A DNA stretch of 37,834 nt from a bacterium (GCA_030539495.1 JAUNRX010000010.1:8233-46066), one strand, 5' to 3'. Shown: positions 25,236 to 34,031, counted from the first letter of the stretch. A program made the numbers and translations. Notes: a model not told the origin generated them from the letters alone.

Positions 25236-26226
25236 GATACTCACTCTCCTCATACTTAATCTTTATAGAATCCAGATACGTCTTAATTCTGGCTACTGCC
25301 AATTCATCCTCCGGAAGCTGTAATAACATCTGGCCAACTGCTTTGCCGCCAATGTTTTCTGTTGTTGCTCCAAGAATATTTACTACGGAATGGCACTTTA
25401 ATGCTAAGTTTGCAATAATCGGTTCAAATGCCGACTGTCCGTCAAATACAATTCGAAGTACCTTCTCATTGTTAAATACATCTAATGTCTCATTTTTCGG
25501 TAAGATAAAGTCTTTTGCAATTTGAGACTGTGGATTGATAAATACTTCTTTTACCTCTCCGCTCTCTACGATCTCACCGCCAGCAACAACTGCGACTTCA
25601 TCACAAATCTGCTGTACGACTTTCATTTCATGAGTAATGATAACGATTGTTACTCCTAATTTTCGATTAATGCTTTGAAGAAGCTCTAAAATCTGGTTTG
25701 TCGTATTTGGATCAAGTGCACTGGTTGCCTCATCACATAATAGGACTTCCGGATCTGTTGCTAATGCTCTTGCAATGGCAACCCTTTGTTTCTGTCCACC
25801 GGAAAGCTGTGCCGGATAGGAACCTGCTCGGTCTGATAATCCAACCAATTCAAGAAGTTCCAATGCTTTCTTCTTAATCTCTTTCTTTGGCGTTCCCGTT
25901 AACTCTAATGGATAACATACATTTGCTAATGCTGTTCTTTGAGATAATAAATTAAACTGTTGAAAGATCATTCCGATTTTCTGTCGTTCTTTTCTTAACT
26001 CTTTTTCCTTTAATGCTGTTAATTCCACGTCTCCTAAGAATACTTTTCCTTCCGTCGGTCTCTCAAGCAAATTGATGCATCGAACCAATGTGGATTTCCC
26101 TGCTCCCGAGTATCCGATGATCCCTGAAATCTTTCCTTTCTTTATATGAAGATCCATATTCTTAACCGCTGTAACTTCTCTGTCTTTCGTTACAAACGTC
26201 TTGCTGACATTCTCAAATCGAATCAT
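25222..26226 (-). CDS. metN: Methionine-type ABC transporter ATP-binding protein
   Basis: A 334-residue ATPase that powers MetI/MetQ. It has Walker A GYSGAGKST, signature LSGGQKQR, Walker B VLLCDEATSALD, and IITHEMKVV with the switch His. The last 90 residues form the NIL domain that in MetN binds methionine and inhibits transport, so feedback by methionine is likely. It is the first structural gene of the operon. The 5' region has no S-box (SAM) riboswitch, but holds repeat copy B and, further upstream, a Met-rich ORF with a terminator. Confidence 0.93.
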   Translation of the reverse strand: MIRFENVSKTFVTKDREVTAVKNMDLHIKKGKISGIIGYSGAGKSTLVRCINLLERPTEGKVFLGDVELTALKEKELRKERQKIGMIFQQFNLLSQRTALANVCYPLELTGTPKKEIKKKALELLELVGLSDRAGSYPAQLSGGQKQRVAIARALATDPEVLLCDEATSALDPNTTNQILELLQSINRKLGVTIVIITHEMKVVQQICDEVAVVAGGEIVESGEVKEVFINPQSQIAKDFILPKNETLDVFNNEKVLRIVFDGQSAFEPIIANLALKCHSVVNILGATTENIGGKAVGQMLLQLPEDELAVARIKTYLDSIKIKYEESEYHGTK

Positions 26227-26279
26227 ATGTTTTCCCTCCTATATTTCCGATATGTTTAATAGGTTATTTTAAATGCATA

Positions 26280-26475
26280 ACAAAGTGTGTGTTCCACACA
26301 CTCTCGCGTCTTAAATCCTTTACAAGGAACACACACTTTGCCCGCGCCGAAGGGGAATGTCGCTGTTTTTTGCGACATCTTCCTTTCCCCTGAGTGCGCA
26401 TCGTGCACCCGTTTTTCAGGGTGCTTTTTTTATTATTAGGGGATTTCGAGAGAAATTTCCTAATAATAAAAAAAA
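26280..26475 (+). repeat. Dispersed hairpin element, copy B
   Basis: The most complete copy, antisense to the metN leader. It starts ACAAAGTGT. The first hairpin (AAGTGTGTGTTCC with its complement) is nearly identical to copy A. The core pairs GCGC (26344-26347) with 26396-26399, GGGGAA (26352-26357) with TTCCCC (26385-26390), and TGTCGC (26358-26363) with GCGACA (26372-26377). Hairpin 3 GCACCC/GGGTGC is followed by T7, and hairpin 4 has TTATTATTAGG arms. The interval 26227-26525 otherwise holds only the leader terminator. Confidence 0.86.
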
Positions 26476-26509
26476 GACTCGCACACATTTTTCTGAATGC
26501 GCGAGTCTT
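26468..26509 (-). terminator. Intrinsic terminator after the Met-rich ORF (attenuator candidate)
   Basis: AAGACTCGC (26474-26482 on the plus strand) pairs perfectly with GCGAGTCTT (26501-26509), extendable to 12 bp with a G-U pair. The A8 run at 26468-26475 makes a U8 tract on the leftward transcript. It lies 16 bases after the small ORF's stop codon and about 240 bases before metN. Confidence 0.85.
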
Positions 26510-26525
26510 AAAATTCCTAATTATT

Positions 26526-26636
26526 TTAAACAATAACAGGTTTTTCGCGCACTTTATTAGGCATGTAAAGACACATACCAACATTGGACATACACATCAT
26601 CATATTCATTTTGTTTTCCATTTCTAAAGTTCGCAT
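26526..26636 (-). CDS. Met-rich 36-residue leader peptide (candidate)
   Basis: A short ORF with an ideal AAAGGAG seven bases before its ATG and a consensus-like promoter about 50 bases upstream. The peptide has nine Met at positions 1, 6, 10, 12, 13, 14, 16, 21 and 25, and two Cys, then a Met-free tail ending KPVIV. It is not recognised as a known family. Its place between a promoter and an intrinsic terminator, upstream of a methionine-type transporter operon, suggests a leader whose ribosome stalls when charged Met-tRNA is short. A metal-binding small protein is an alternative, since Met and Cys are enriched. Confidence 0.65.
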   Translation of the reverse strand: MRTLEMENKMNMMMCMSNVGMCLYMPNKVREKPVIV

Positions 26637-26684
26637 AACAATTCTCCTTTCTGTTATTGTCTCCGTGTTTCTTTTGATACTGTA

Positions 26685-26714
26685 ATTATATTAAAGTTCA
26701 ATGAAAAGTGTTAA
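26685..26714 (-). promoter_or_regulatory. Promoter for the Met-rich leader
   Basis: On the minus strand TTAACA (plus 26709-26714) and TATAAT (plus 26685-26690) are 18 bases apart, a near-consensus SigA-type promoter. Transcription would start near 26678, leaving an untranslated leader of about 40 bases before the small ORF. Confidence 0.75.
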
Positions 26715-26755
26715 TATGCAATATCAATGGTCTGTTATAGGCTCAGCCTATAACC

Positions 26756-26805
26756 AAAAATGCCGATATAAGTATGATTTGCTACCAAATCAATCTATAT
26801 CGGCA
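26756..26805 (-). terminator. Terminator of glgB
   Basis: TGCCGATATA (26761-26770) pairs perfectly with TATATCGGCA (26796-26805). An inner stem GATTTG/CAAATC extends it. The A-run at 26756-26760 gives a short U-tract leftward. A perfect inverted repeat GTTATAGGCT/AGCCTATAAC lies just beyond at about 26735-26755. Confidence 0.8.
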
Positions 26806-26813
26806 CATTTCCG

Positions 26814-28577
26814 TTATTGCTCTATTAAATACAATCTTCCTGAATAACGTGGTAATAAAATATCAAAGTCCCCCATCTTAGAAGAGATTTCATTTCTCAT
26901 TTTCAAATCGCTGGCAATTAATAGCTTCACCTTTCGACAATTCTCTATATGTACTCGATGTTTTAGATCATTGTCTGAAAAATTAAACACGGCCAAGATG
27001 CGTTGTCCTCCAGCCCGTCGTTCAAATGCATACGTCAACGTCTCAATGCTGTCACACTCCAGCCATTGAAATCCTTCCTGCTCATAATCGTGTGCATATA
27101 ATGCAGGATATTTTAAATAAATGCGGTTTAGCTTTTTAATATAGCGGAAAAACTCGTCATGTTTTGGATACTTTAATAAATCCCAATCCTGCTCTCGCTT
27201 CTCATCCCATTCTCTAAACTGGCCAATTTCATTTCCCATAAAATTAAGTTTCTTTCCCGGATGGGCATACATATATAAATAAAGTGCCCTTGCCTGTAAG
27301 AACTTATCTTCATATAGCCCATACATTTTTTGAATAATCGTTGCCTTGCCATGCACTACCTCATCATGAGAAAATGGCAGCAAGAAACGGTCACAATAAA
27401 AATAAGACATGGAAAATGTCAGCTTATGATAATCTCGTCTTCTCTCTTCTGGCCCCACTTTAAAATACTCTAGAGTATCGTTCATCCAGCCCATATCCCA
27501 TTTATAATCAAATCCCAATCCTCCACAGGACACTGGCTTTGTAACGCCTTCATAAGCTGTCGAATCTTCGGCTGTCAGCATAATGGTCGGATGGAGTCGT
27601 TTTAATCCATCATTCATACATTTAATAAAATCAATGGCGCTCTTATTTTCCCCTCTTGCCGGATTTCCCTGCCAATAGATTAAATTGCTGATGGCATCCA
27701 TACGAAGTCCGTCAAAATGATACACGCTCAGCCAGTAATCTGCCGCAGATTGCAAAAAGCTTCTTACTTCTCCTCTAGAATGCATAAAGTTGCAGCTTCC
27801 CCATTCACTTACCCCTACATCGCTATGAGGATATTCATATAATGCTGTTCCGTCAAAATTAATCAGAGCATAGTTATCCAGTGCAAAATGTACTGGTACA
27901 AAGTCCATAATAACCCCGATTCCTTGTTTATGGCATTTATCTACAAACTCCATTAACTCTCCGGCATTACCGTATCTAGAAGTTGGACTGAAAAATCCGG
28001 TATTCTGATAGCCCCAGGATTCATCACAAGGATGCTCGCTTAATGGCATGATTTCTACATAATTATAGCCGCTTCGTTTTAAATAGGGAATTAGCTGATC
28101 TGCCATTTCCACATAAGTATACCAGTCCGTCTCACCCTCTGTTTTTTTTCTCCATGAACCCATATGTATCTCATAAATATTAATTGCGCTATCTTTTCCG
28201 TCCGTTCTTTCTTTCATCCAACGTTCATCATTCCATGTATGTTTTCCTAAATCTCGAATGACAGAGGCACTGTTAGGCCGAAGCTCCATTCCAAATCCAT
28301 AAGGATCACAATGGTCCATACATGTATTATCTGCCTTAAATATTTTATATTTATATAGCGTATCTGGCTGTACTCCTTCCACTTCAACTTCCCAAAAGTT
28401 TCCGTCATAGATACGGTTCATTTCGGTTCCTTGCCAATTATTAAAATCACCAATTACCTGTATATGTTTTGCATTTGGTGCAAATACACGAAATACTACT
28501 CCTCGTTCTGTTAGATGAGCTCCTAAGTACTCATATGCATCAAAATTATTTCCTGTATAAAATCCATAATAGTCCAT
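26814..28577 (-). CDS. glgB: 1,4-alpha-glucan branching enzyme
   Basis: A 587-residue GH13 enzyme that creates alpha-1,6 branches in glycogen. An N-terminal carbohydrate-binding module (about 20-110, VIGDFNNWQGTEM) precedes the barrel. Catalytic residues are in DGLRMDAISNLIYW (nucleophile Asp), TAEDST (acid Glu) and FSHDEVVHGK (His-Asp). A C-terminal beta domain closes the protein. The length is slightly below the 630-730 of many relatives, as in other short clostridial forms. No other glycogen gene is adjacent, so the rest of the pathway must lie elsewhere. Confidence 0.93.
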   Translation of the reverse strand: MDYYGFYTGNNFDAYEYLGAHLTERGVVFRVFAPNAKHIQVIGDFNNWQGTEMNRIYDGNFWEVEVEGVQPDTLYKYKIFKADNTCMDHCDPYGFGMELRPNSASVIRDLGKHTWNDERWMKERTDGKDSAINIYEIHMGSWRKKTEGETDWYTYVEMADQLIPYLKRSGYNYVEIMPLSEHPCDESWGYQNTGFFSPTSRYGNAGELMEFVDKCHKQGIGVIMDFVPVHFALDNYALINFDGTALYEYPHSDVGVSEWGSCNFMHSRGEVRSFLQSAADYWLSVYHFDGLRMDAISNLIYWQGNPARGENKSAIDFIKCMNDGLKRLHPTIMLTAEDSTAYEGVTKPVSCGGLGFDYKWDMGWMNDTLEYFKVGPEERRRDYHKLTFSMSYFYCDRFLLPFSHDEVVHGKATIIQKMYGLYEDKFLQARALYLYMYAHPGKKLNFMGNEIGQFREWDEKREQDWDLLKYPKHDEFFRYIKKLNRIYLKYPALYAHDYEQEGFQWLECDSIETLTYAFERRAGGQRILAVFNFSDNDLKHRVHIENCRKVKLLIASDLKMRNEISSKMGDFDILLPRYSGRLYLIEQ

Positions 28578-28796
28578 GTTAGATCCCCCTAAAGTTTAAT
28601 AGCACCTTTTGTTTTTCACTCCTTTCATTATACAACAACATGGTATTTTTTTACTACTTCTTTTTGGGGGCTTTTTGCACTTTGAGTATAATGAGATTGG
28701 TTTAGAAAAATCTTTTTGTACTGCGAGAGGACAATTGGGGGACCGGCATACCGTTGTTTTTCCCTTCCTCTACAGATGGGCTTCAAATTTATGGTA

Positions 28797-28834
28797 TAAA
28801 AAAAGCTAGTAGGATTTGTGTTTCCTGCTAGCTT
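28797..28834 (-). terminator. Terminator of recA
   Basis: AAGCTAGTAGGA (28803-28814) pairs at 11 of 12 positions with TCCTGCTAGCTT (about 28823-28834). The A-run at 28797-28804 provides the U-tract. The rest of 28578-28796 shows no feature. Confidence 0.82.
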
Positions 28835-28855
28835 CAGATTACTATTTATTGTAGC

Positions 28856-29902
28856 TTATTGTTTTGGATCCGAGGATGGCGTTGTAGGTTCGGGAATTGT
28901 GCTTGTGGTTGTTTGTAAGTGGTAGTGTTCTCGAACTTTCTGGTCGCATTCTTCTAGGAGGGCCGGGTGTTCTTTTAAGTAGGATTTGGCGGCTTCTCTG
29001 CCTTGGGCTATTTTAGCGTCATGATAGGAATACCAAGAACCGCTTTTTTGAATGATATTGCAGTCTGCTGCTAGATCTAGAATATCGCCTTCTCTTGAGA
29101 TTCCGGTGCCGTACATAATATCGAACTCGGCTTCTTTAAATGGTGGTGCCACCTTATTTTTTACTACTTTGATACGAGTACGGTTTCCGACGCGCTCGCC
29201 TGCTACTTTGATTGCATCAATCCTTCTTACATCCATTCGAATGGAGGAATAAAATTTAAGGGCACGTCCACCTGTTGTAACCTCTGGATTGCCAAACATA
29301 ATTCCGATTTTTTCACGTAACTGATTAATAAAGATTACGATACATTTTGACTTGCTTACTACTGGTGTTAGCTTTCTTAATGCCTGAGACATCAGCCTTG
29401 CCTGAAGACCGATATGACTGTCACCCATTTCACCGTCAATTTCAGCCTTTGGCACTAATGCCGCAACCGAGTCAATAACAAGGACATCAATAGCATTGGA
29501 GCGCACCAACATCTCCGCAATGTCTAATGCCTGTTCGCCGGTATCCGGCTGGGAAATATATAATTCGTCTACATCTACCCCAATATTCTTTGCGTATTTG
29601 GGATCTAGTGCATGCTCTGCATCAATAAATGCAGCAATGCCTCCGTGCTTTTGTATCTCAGCGACCACTTGTAAGGATACCGTTGTCTTACCACTGGACT
29701 CTGGACCATAGATTTCAACAATTCTTCCCTTAGGAAGTCCTCCTATTCCAAGAGCAAGATCTAGGCTTAATGAACCGGTCGGTACCACTTCCAACTCGCC
29801 AAATGCATGATCATCACCAAGGCGCATAACTGCTCCTCGACCAAAATCCTTTTGTATCTTATCAATTGCTGCTTCCAGTGCCCTCTTTTTATCCTCATTC
29901 AT
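28856..29902 (-). CDS. recA: Recombinase RecA
   Basis: A 348-residue RecA, which forms filaments on single-stranded DNA for recombination and the SOS response. The start is set at ATG 29902 ([20 protein letters not shown]), eight bases after an AGGGGG site; an ATG at 29926 adds eight unlikely residues. It shows Walker [10 protein letters not shown], the Walker B strand with VIDSVAAL, loop 1/2 segments ([35 protein letters not shown]) and an intact C-terminus with a Thr/Pro-rich tail. It follows carD by 36 nt. No SOS box is identified with confidence. Confidence 0.97.
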   Translation of the reverse strand: MNEDKKRALEAAIDKIQKDFGRGAVMRLGDDHAFGELEVVPTGSLSLDLALGIGGLPKGRIVEIYGPESSGKTTVSLQVVAEIQKHGGIAAFIDAEHALDPKYAKNIGVDVDELYISQPDTGEQALDIAEMLVRSNAIDVLVIDSVAALVPKAEIDGEMGDSHIGLQARLMSQALRKLTPVVSKSKCIVIFINQLREKIGIMFGNPEVTTGGRALKFYSSIRMDVRRIDAIKVAGERVGNRTRIKVVKNKVAPPFKEAEFDIMYGTGISREGDILDLAADCNIIQKSGSWYSYHDAKIAQGREAAKSYLKEHPALLEECDQKVREHYHLQTTTSTIPEPTTPSSDPKQ

Positions 29903-29938
29903 GCACAGTTCCCCCTCAATGCTCACGCCATCATTTAG

Positions 29939-30448
29939 CTACTTTTGTAGCTCTTTTATCCTATTCTCAATATATTCCTTTACCTGATCACGATCCATTT
30001 CCATTGCAATGGCCAATTCTCCGTATAAATACTCTTCTGCGCTCTTTAGATAACGATCATCCACTGCCGTAGCTTTCTTTCCATCATCAATTCGCTCCTG
30101 CTTTCTTTCATAAAGTGTCTTGATGATCTTAATCAACTCTCTGCAGTCGCAACTGCGTAGTGCTTCCTTATATTTCTGCTCACGCAGCCTTTCATCTGGA
30201 ACCCAAAGGCCTCCAATTCCTAATATTTCATCGATCAGGTCTAACGTTTCTTGTTTAGTTATAACTGGTCTCATAATTACTTTTTCGTTATTTACTGGTG
30301 TAAAGACTTTGCTTCCACTAATATACACAGGAGAAAGTTCATAGTATAATTTATTCTTTTCTACTCCCGTTACATTCATTGTTGTAATGTCTTTTACTTT
30401 ACAAACACCAGCATTTCCATAAATGATATACTCGCCTATTTTAAACAT
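29939..30448 (-). CDS. CarD/CdnL-family transcription regulator
   Basis: A 169-residue CarD_CdnL_TRCF-type protein. The N-terminal Tudor-like RNA polymerase-interaction domain (about 1-65: FKIGEYIIYGNAGVCKVKDI, YYELSPVY) is followed by a helical C-terminal DNA-contact domain (about 75-169). Such proteins bind the RNA polymerase beta subunit at promoters. It is cotranscribed with recA (gap 36 nt). The start has AAAAGGAG seven bases upstream. Confidence 0.9.
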   Translation of the reverse strand: MFKIGEYIIYGNAGVCKVKDITTMNVTGVEKNKLYYELSPVYISGSKVFTPVNNEKVIMRPVITKQETLDLIDEILGIGGLWVPDERLREQKYKEALRSCDCRELIKIIKTLYERKQERIDDGKKATAVDDRYLKSAEEYLYGELAIAMEMDRDQVKEYIENRIKELQK

Positions 30449-30852
30449 AACACTTCTCCTTTTTTCTTAAACCAAGTAAAGGACCAGACACCTGGATAAG
30501 CAAGTGAAAAGGCCCTAATTCCTACTATTACTGTAACAGAAAAAAACTATTTTTGTAAGTAATTTTTGTATTTACTTACAATCTTTGGTTATTTTGTTGT
30601 ATGCGCAAGGCCTTGGATTTGTGAACTATTACAATACAATAGGACAACGAATGATAGTCCTAAAATTGATTACACTATAGTTGAAACTCCTATTCCTCAT
30701 ATATTAATTTAATGTACTATGCCCACAATGTTTTCGACGTAATTTTATATATTTCGACATATTTTGCTATTTTCCATGTACTTTATTCCATATTTACTGT
30801 ATTATAGAGGTTAAATAGTATCTATTTACAAAATGAAAGGATCACGAGACAA
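30449..30852. other. 404-nt divergent intergenic region
   Basis: It separates the leftward carD-recA unit from the rightward gltS gene. It must hold both promoters, but no confident -35/-10 pair stands out for either; TATTAT near 30800 is a weak -10 for gltS. No tRNA or riboswitch was recognised. It contains the inverted repeat listed at 30553-30581 and a short hairpin AGGAC/GTCCT near 30642-30662. Confidence 0.5.
30553..30581. repeat. 10-bp perfect inverted repeat, operator candidate
   Basis: TTGTAAGTAA (30553-30562) and TTACTTACAA (30572-30581) are exact inverses with 9 bases between. The spacing would suit a dimeric regulator. It lies about 105-130 bases upstream of carD and about 270 upstream of gltS. 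Confidence 0.5.
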
Positions 30853-32055
30853 ATGACACTCAATTTAAATTTATACGAGACTATGGCCTTAGTTTCGATT
30901 GTATTTTATCTTGGTAAATTCATTCGGAACAAGTTTTCCATACTTTCAAAATACTGCATTCCACCGTCGGTTGTAGGCGGTTTTATCTTTGCATTACTTA
31001 TCCTGTTACTAAAAGTAACGGATTTTGCAACCATTAATTTAGACACAACATTACAAAATATCTTTATGACTGCATTTTTCACAAGTATCGGTTTTACCGC
31101 AAGTATTAAGATTTTAAGACAAGGGGGCATTAAGGTAGTAACGTTCCTTGGACTTGCCTCATTACTTGTTATCTTACAAAATGTTGTCGGCGTTTCTTTA
31201 GCAACTGCATTCAATGAATCTCCGTTACTTGGATTATGTACTGCTTCCATTCCTATGGTTGGCGGTCACGGAACTGCTGGTTCCTTCGGTCCAATGTTGG
31301 AAGAGATGGGGATTAAAGGAGCAACCACTGTTTCCGTAGCTTCTGCCACTTTTGGTCTGATTATGGGAAGTATCATTGGTGGCTTAGTTGCCAGAAACTT
31401 AATTCTTAATCATAAATTAGTAACGACACGCGATGAAAATGATACGACTCCTCCAGAAGAAGTTGGTGATTTCAATGAAGAAAACCATAATATCTTATCT
31501 TATAAACGATTAATGAATGGTGCATGCTTCTTATTTATCGCAATGGGATTTGGTTCCATCATTTCACTGTTAATTGAAAAATCCGGACTAACATTTCCAT
31601 CCTATATCGGTGCCATGTTAGCAGCCGCTATTATTCGTAACTATTATGACTTTAGAAACAAAGAGCTTATGGAAAAGGAAATTGAGACTCTAGGTGGCCT
31701 AAGCCTTTCCTTCTTCCTAACAATGGCATTAATGTCCTTAAAGCTCTGGCAATTATTTGACCTTGCAGGACCACTATTCATCATGTTATTTGCACAAGTA
31801 GCACTTGTTGGATTATTTGCCTACTTTATTACATTTAGAACAATGGGTAAAAACTATGAAGCTGCCGTATTTGCTTCTGCAACTTGTGGTTTTGGTATGG
31901 GTGCAACTCCAAATGCCATTGCCAATATGGATGAGTTAACAAACCGCTATGGTTTTGTTCATACTCCATACTTTGTAGTTCCAATCGTAGGATGCCTGTT
32001 TATCGATTTTGTAAATTCAGGTATCATTACAATCTTTGTAAACTTGTTTCGATAA
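30853..32055 (+). CDS. gltS: Sodium/glutamate symporter
   Basis: A 400-residue membrane transporter of the GltS (ESS) family that takes up glutamate with Na+. It has about ten to twelve helices arranged as an inverted repeat. Family marks are PPSVVGGFIF near the N-terminus, IPMVGGHGTAGSFGPMLEEMG in the first half, and ATCGFGMGATPNAIANM in the second. The start is preceded by AAAGGA. The gene is single, with a shared terminator towards a convergent gene. Confidence 0.95.
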   Translation: MTLNLNLYETMALVSIVFYLGKFIRNKFSILSKYCIPPSVVGGFIFALLILLLKVTDFATINLDTTLQNIFMTAFFTSIGFTASIKILRQGGIKVVTFLGLASLLVILQNVVGVSLATAFNESPLLGLCTASIPMVGGHGTAGSFGPMLEEMGIKGATTVSVASATFGLIMGSIIGGLVARNLILNHKLVTTRDENDTTPPEEVGDFNEENHNILSYKRLMNGACFLFIAMGFGSIISLLIEKSGLTFPSYIGAMLAAAIIRNYYDFRNKELMEKEIETLGGLSLSFFLTMALMSLKLWQLFDLAGPLFIMLFAQVALVGLFAYFITFRTMGKNYEAAVFASATCGFGMGATPNAIANMDELTNRYGFVHTPYFVVPIVGCLFIDFVNSGIITIFVNLFR

Positions 32056-32097
32056 AAGAAAAGTTAAAACATATACACTACCAGTTTGACTCAGAAT

Positions 32098-32146
32098 AAA
32101 GGGAGACTCTGTAACAATGCAATCGTATTGTTGCGAGCTCCCTTTT
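32098..32146. terminator. Bidirectional terminator between gltS and the phosphoesterase gene
   Basis: AAAGGGAG (32098-32105) pairs with CTCCCTTT (32138-32145). An inner stem AACAAT/ATTGTT lengthens it. Runs of A and T flank the base. A C9 tract follows at 32166-32174, outside any gene. Confidence 0.8.
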
Positions 32147-32177
32147 CTTATGTTCCGTTCCTATTCCCCCCCCCACA

Positions 32178-33923
32178 TTAATCTGTTAATGAAGTAAGCG
32201 GTATCTGTTGAATATCAAATTCAGAGTTCTTATGTAACGTAATCAACGTTCCGCCCCGCTGCGTCGTCCGTTTTGCAATTCCAGGCATTGCTACATAATC
32301 AATGGACATTCCATAAGTAAGTTTGACCCCCTTATATCCAAGACAAATCGTATTATAATGATCATGCCCTACAAAAATCCCCTTCGTGCTTTGCAGTCTG
32401 GTCACCGCATCAAACAGACTACTTCCATGATGGGATGCTGACACTCCGCCATCCGCCTCTTCCATTGTTCCAAAGTAATAGGTAACTTCCTTGCTGCCCT
32501 TCTTATATAACTCATAGGCTTCCTCATATTCCTGTAATGGAATATGAAAAAACAACAAGGAACTTATGGTCTTTCCCTGTTCCTTTGACAGCTCTTTCAC
32601 TAATTTCTCATACCAATTCACCTGATCTTCATGAATATAATCATAGTCACTGCTTCCTTTGCTGACATAGGCATTGGAGTCTAATAAAAATAATGCCTGA
32701 TTTAATGTCCCGTCTTGATTTTTTATCTGAAGTAACTGATTATTTCTTCCTGTAATCTGTGGCTGCTTCTGACTAAGTAACAGATTTTTTCCATGCAAGC
32801 TATAGGAATAGGGTGCTAATACTTTTGCTAACTGCTCGGCACTATGGGTAGCAACTGCCTCCGTATCATGATTACCATAAACAAAGGCCCACGGAACATT
32901 TACCTTCTCCATAAATGCTGCTAGTTCTTTAATTGGAGATGCATTATTGACCGAAAATGTAAACAGTCCCATTGGATAAATCAAATCTCCCGTAATAATG
33001 ACTAAATCCGGCTTTGCTTCCCGAATTAATTTATAAACCGCATCTAAAGCTTTTACATCTTTTCGACTGGACAGCACACTTCCCGTCAAATGAATATCCG
33101 TTAATTGCAGGATTTTAAAGGACTCCTTATTCATGGTAATGGAATAGCTTCCTGTTTCTCCATCATAAGAAATCGGGTAAGATTCATGTCCCACTTCACT
33201 GATCGATTGGATATACGGACTTAGCCACCACGACTTCATGCCCATAGCAAATGACGCCAGGATTGCAAGACATAGAATTACAACAACTGCCTTCTTGTAT
33301 GGACTTATTTTAATATCCAGCTCTGCATATTCATTTCGTACCGATAAAAAATACCAGCAGAAGATTGCTAAATCAATCATTGCTGCAAGAACAAGCAGGT
33401 TATTCAGCCCTGACATTCCTATGCCTGACAAATAGCAGATCAATAGAATAAGCGCCGTAAGAAACCAATATAATAAGGAAAAGCCAACCATTTTTCTCAC
33501 ATACCGATAAAATTGAGATTGATCCTGTTCCTTATTCAGTTTAGATACCAAATACTGTTTTACCCCATTATTACAAACTAAGAAGACTCCAATTGGCAGA
33601 ATATATGAATTTCCTATTGCCAGTGCCATCATAGCGAAACATAAGATAAAGTTAACCATCATTTTCCGCTTGTAAATGCTAGAAAGTTCCTTAATATATT
33701 TTTTTTCTTCGGCTTTTTCTAGTATATTGGGCCAATTTTTCTTTCTTCTGTTTCTTTCTACCAGGATGACTATTACGATAACCACAGCTGCGATCCCTGC
33801 CACCATTTCTCTCCATAGCATATTAGGAACGATTCCTTCAGCCGCCACTACCAATAGACTGACTCCAAGGCTTATCATCAATGCAAATTCTCGTATCTCG
33901 GCAACCTGCCTCTTTATTGTCAA
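32178..33923 (-). CDS. Membrane-bound metallophosphoesterase
   Basis: A 581-residue protein. The N-terminal 230 residues hold about seven hydrophobic helices in groups. The C-terminal domain (about 265-565) is a calcineurin-like phosphoesterase with the metal motifs LQLTDIHL (D, H), VIITGDL (D), YGNHDTE (N, H), FFHIPLQ (H) and VGHDHYN (H). The active site probably faces outward if the helices are as predicted. Translation appears to start at TTG 33923, eight bases after GAGGT. The substrate is unknown; such proteins act on phosphodiesters or lipids such as UDP-sugars. Confidence 0.88.
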   Translation of the reverse strand: MTIKRQVAEIREFALMISLGVSLLVVAAEGIVPNMLWREMVAGIAAVVIVIVILVERNRRKKNWPNILEKAEEKKYIKELSSIYKRKMMVNFILCFAMMALAIGNSYILPIGVFLVCNNGVKQYLVSKLNKEQDQSQFYRYVRKMVGFSLLYWFLTALILLICYLSGIGMSGLNNLLVLAAMIDLAIFCWYFLSVRNEYAELDIKISPYKKAVVVILCLAILASFAMGMKSWWLSPYIQSISEVGHESYPISYDGETGSYSITMNKESFKILQLTDIHLTGSVLSSRKDVKALDAVYKLIREAKPDLVIITGDLIYPMGLFTFSVNNASPIKELAAFMEKVNVPWAFVYGNHDTEAVATHSAEQLAKVLAPYSYSLHGKNLLLSQKQPQITGRNNQLLQIKNQDGTLNQALFLLDSNAYVSKGSSDYDYIHEDQVNWYEKLVKELSKEQGKTISSLLFFHIPLQEYEEAYELYKKGSKEVTYYFGTMEEADGGVSASHHGSSLFDAVTRLQSTKGIFVGHDHYNTICLGYKGVKLTYGMSIDYVAMPGIAKRTTQRGGTLITLHKNSEFDIQQIPLTSLTD

Positions 33924-33983
33924 CTTACTTTACCTCAAAAATTCTTCTCTATACTATTATATGATTTGAAAAAATCACATATG

Positions 33984-34025
33984 AAAAAAGGCACATCCCC
34001 CAGTTTCACCTGTGAATGTACCTTT
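33984..34025 (-). terminator. Terminator of the penicillin-binding protein gene
   Basis: AAAGGCACAT (about 33987-33996) pairs, with a mismatch, with ATGTACCTTT (34017-34026). The A6 run at 33984-33989 gives the U-tract. Confidence 0.65.
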
Positions 34026-34031
34026 ATCTGC

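Noticed and set aside
26227..26280. SAM (S-box) riboswitch before metN
   Set aside because: No S-box core could be found between metN and the repeat, nor in the Met-rich leader.
26264..26584. 106-codon minus-strand ORF across repeat B
   Set aside because: It runs through hairpins and a terminator with no ribosome binding site, and overlaps the end of the better-supported Met-rich ORF in another frame.
32166..32174. C9 tract as a phase-variation site
   Set aside because: It lies beyond the phosphoesterase stop codon and in no promoter I can define, so slippage would not change a protein.
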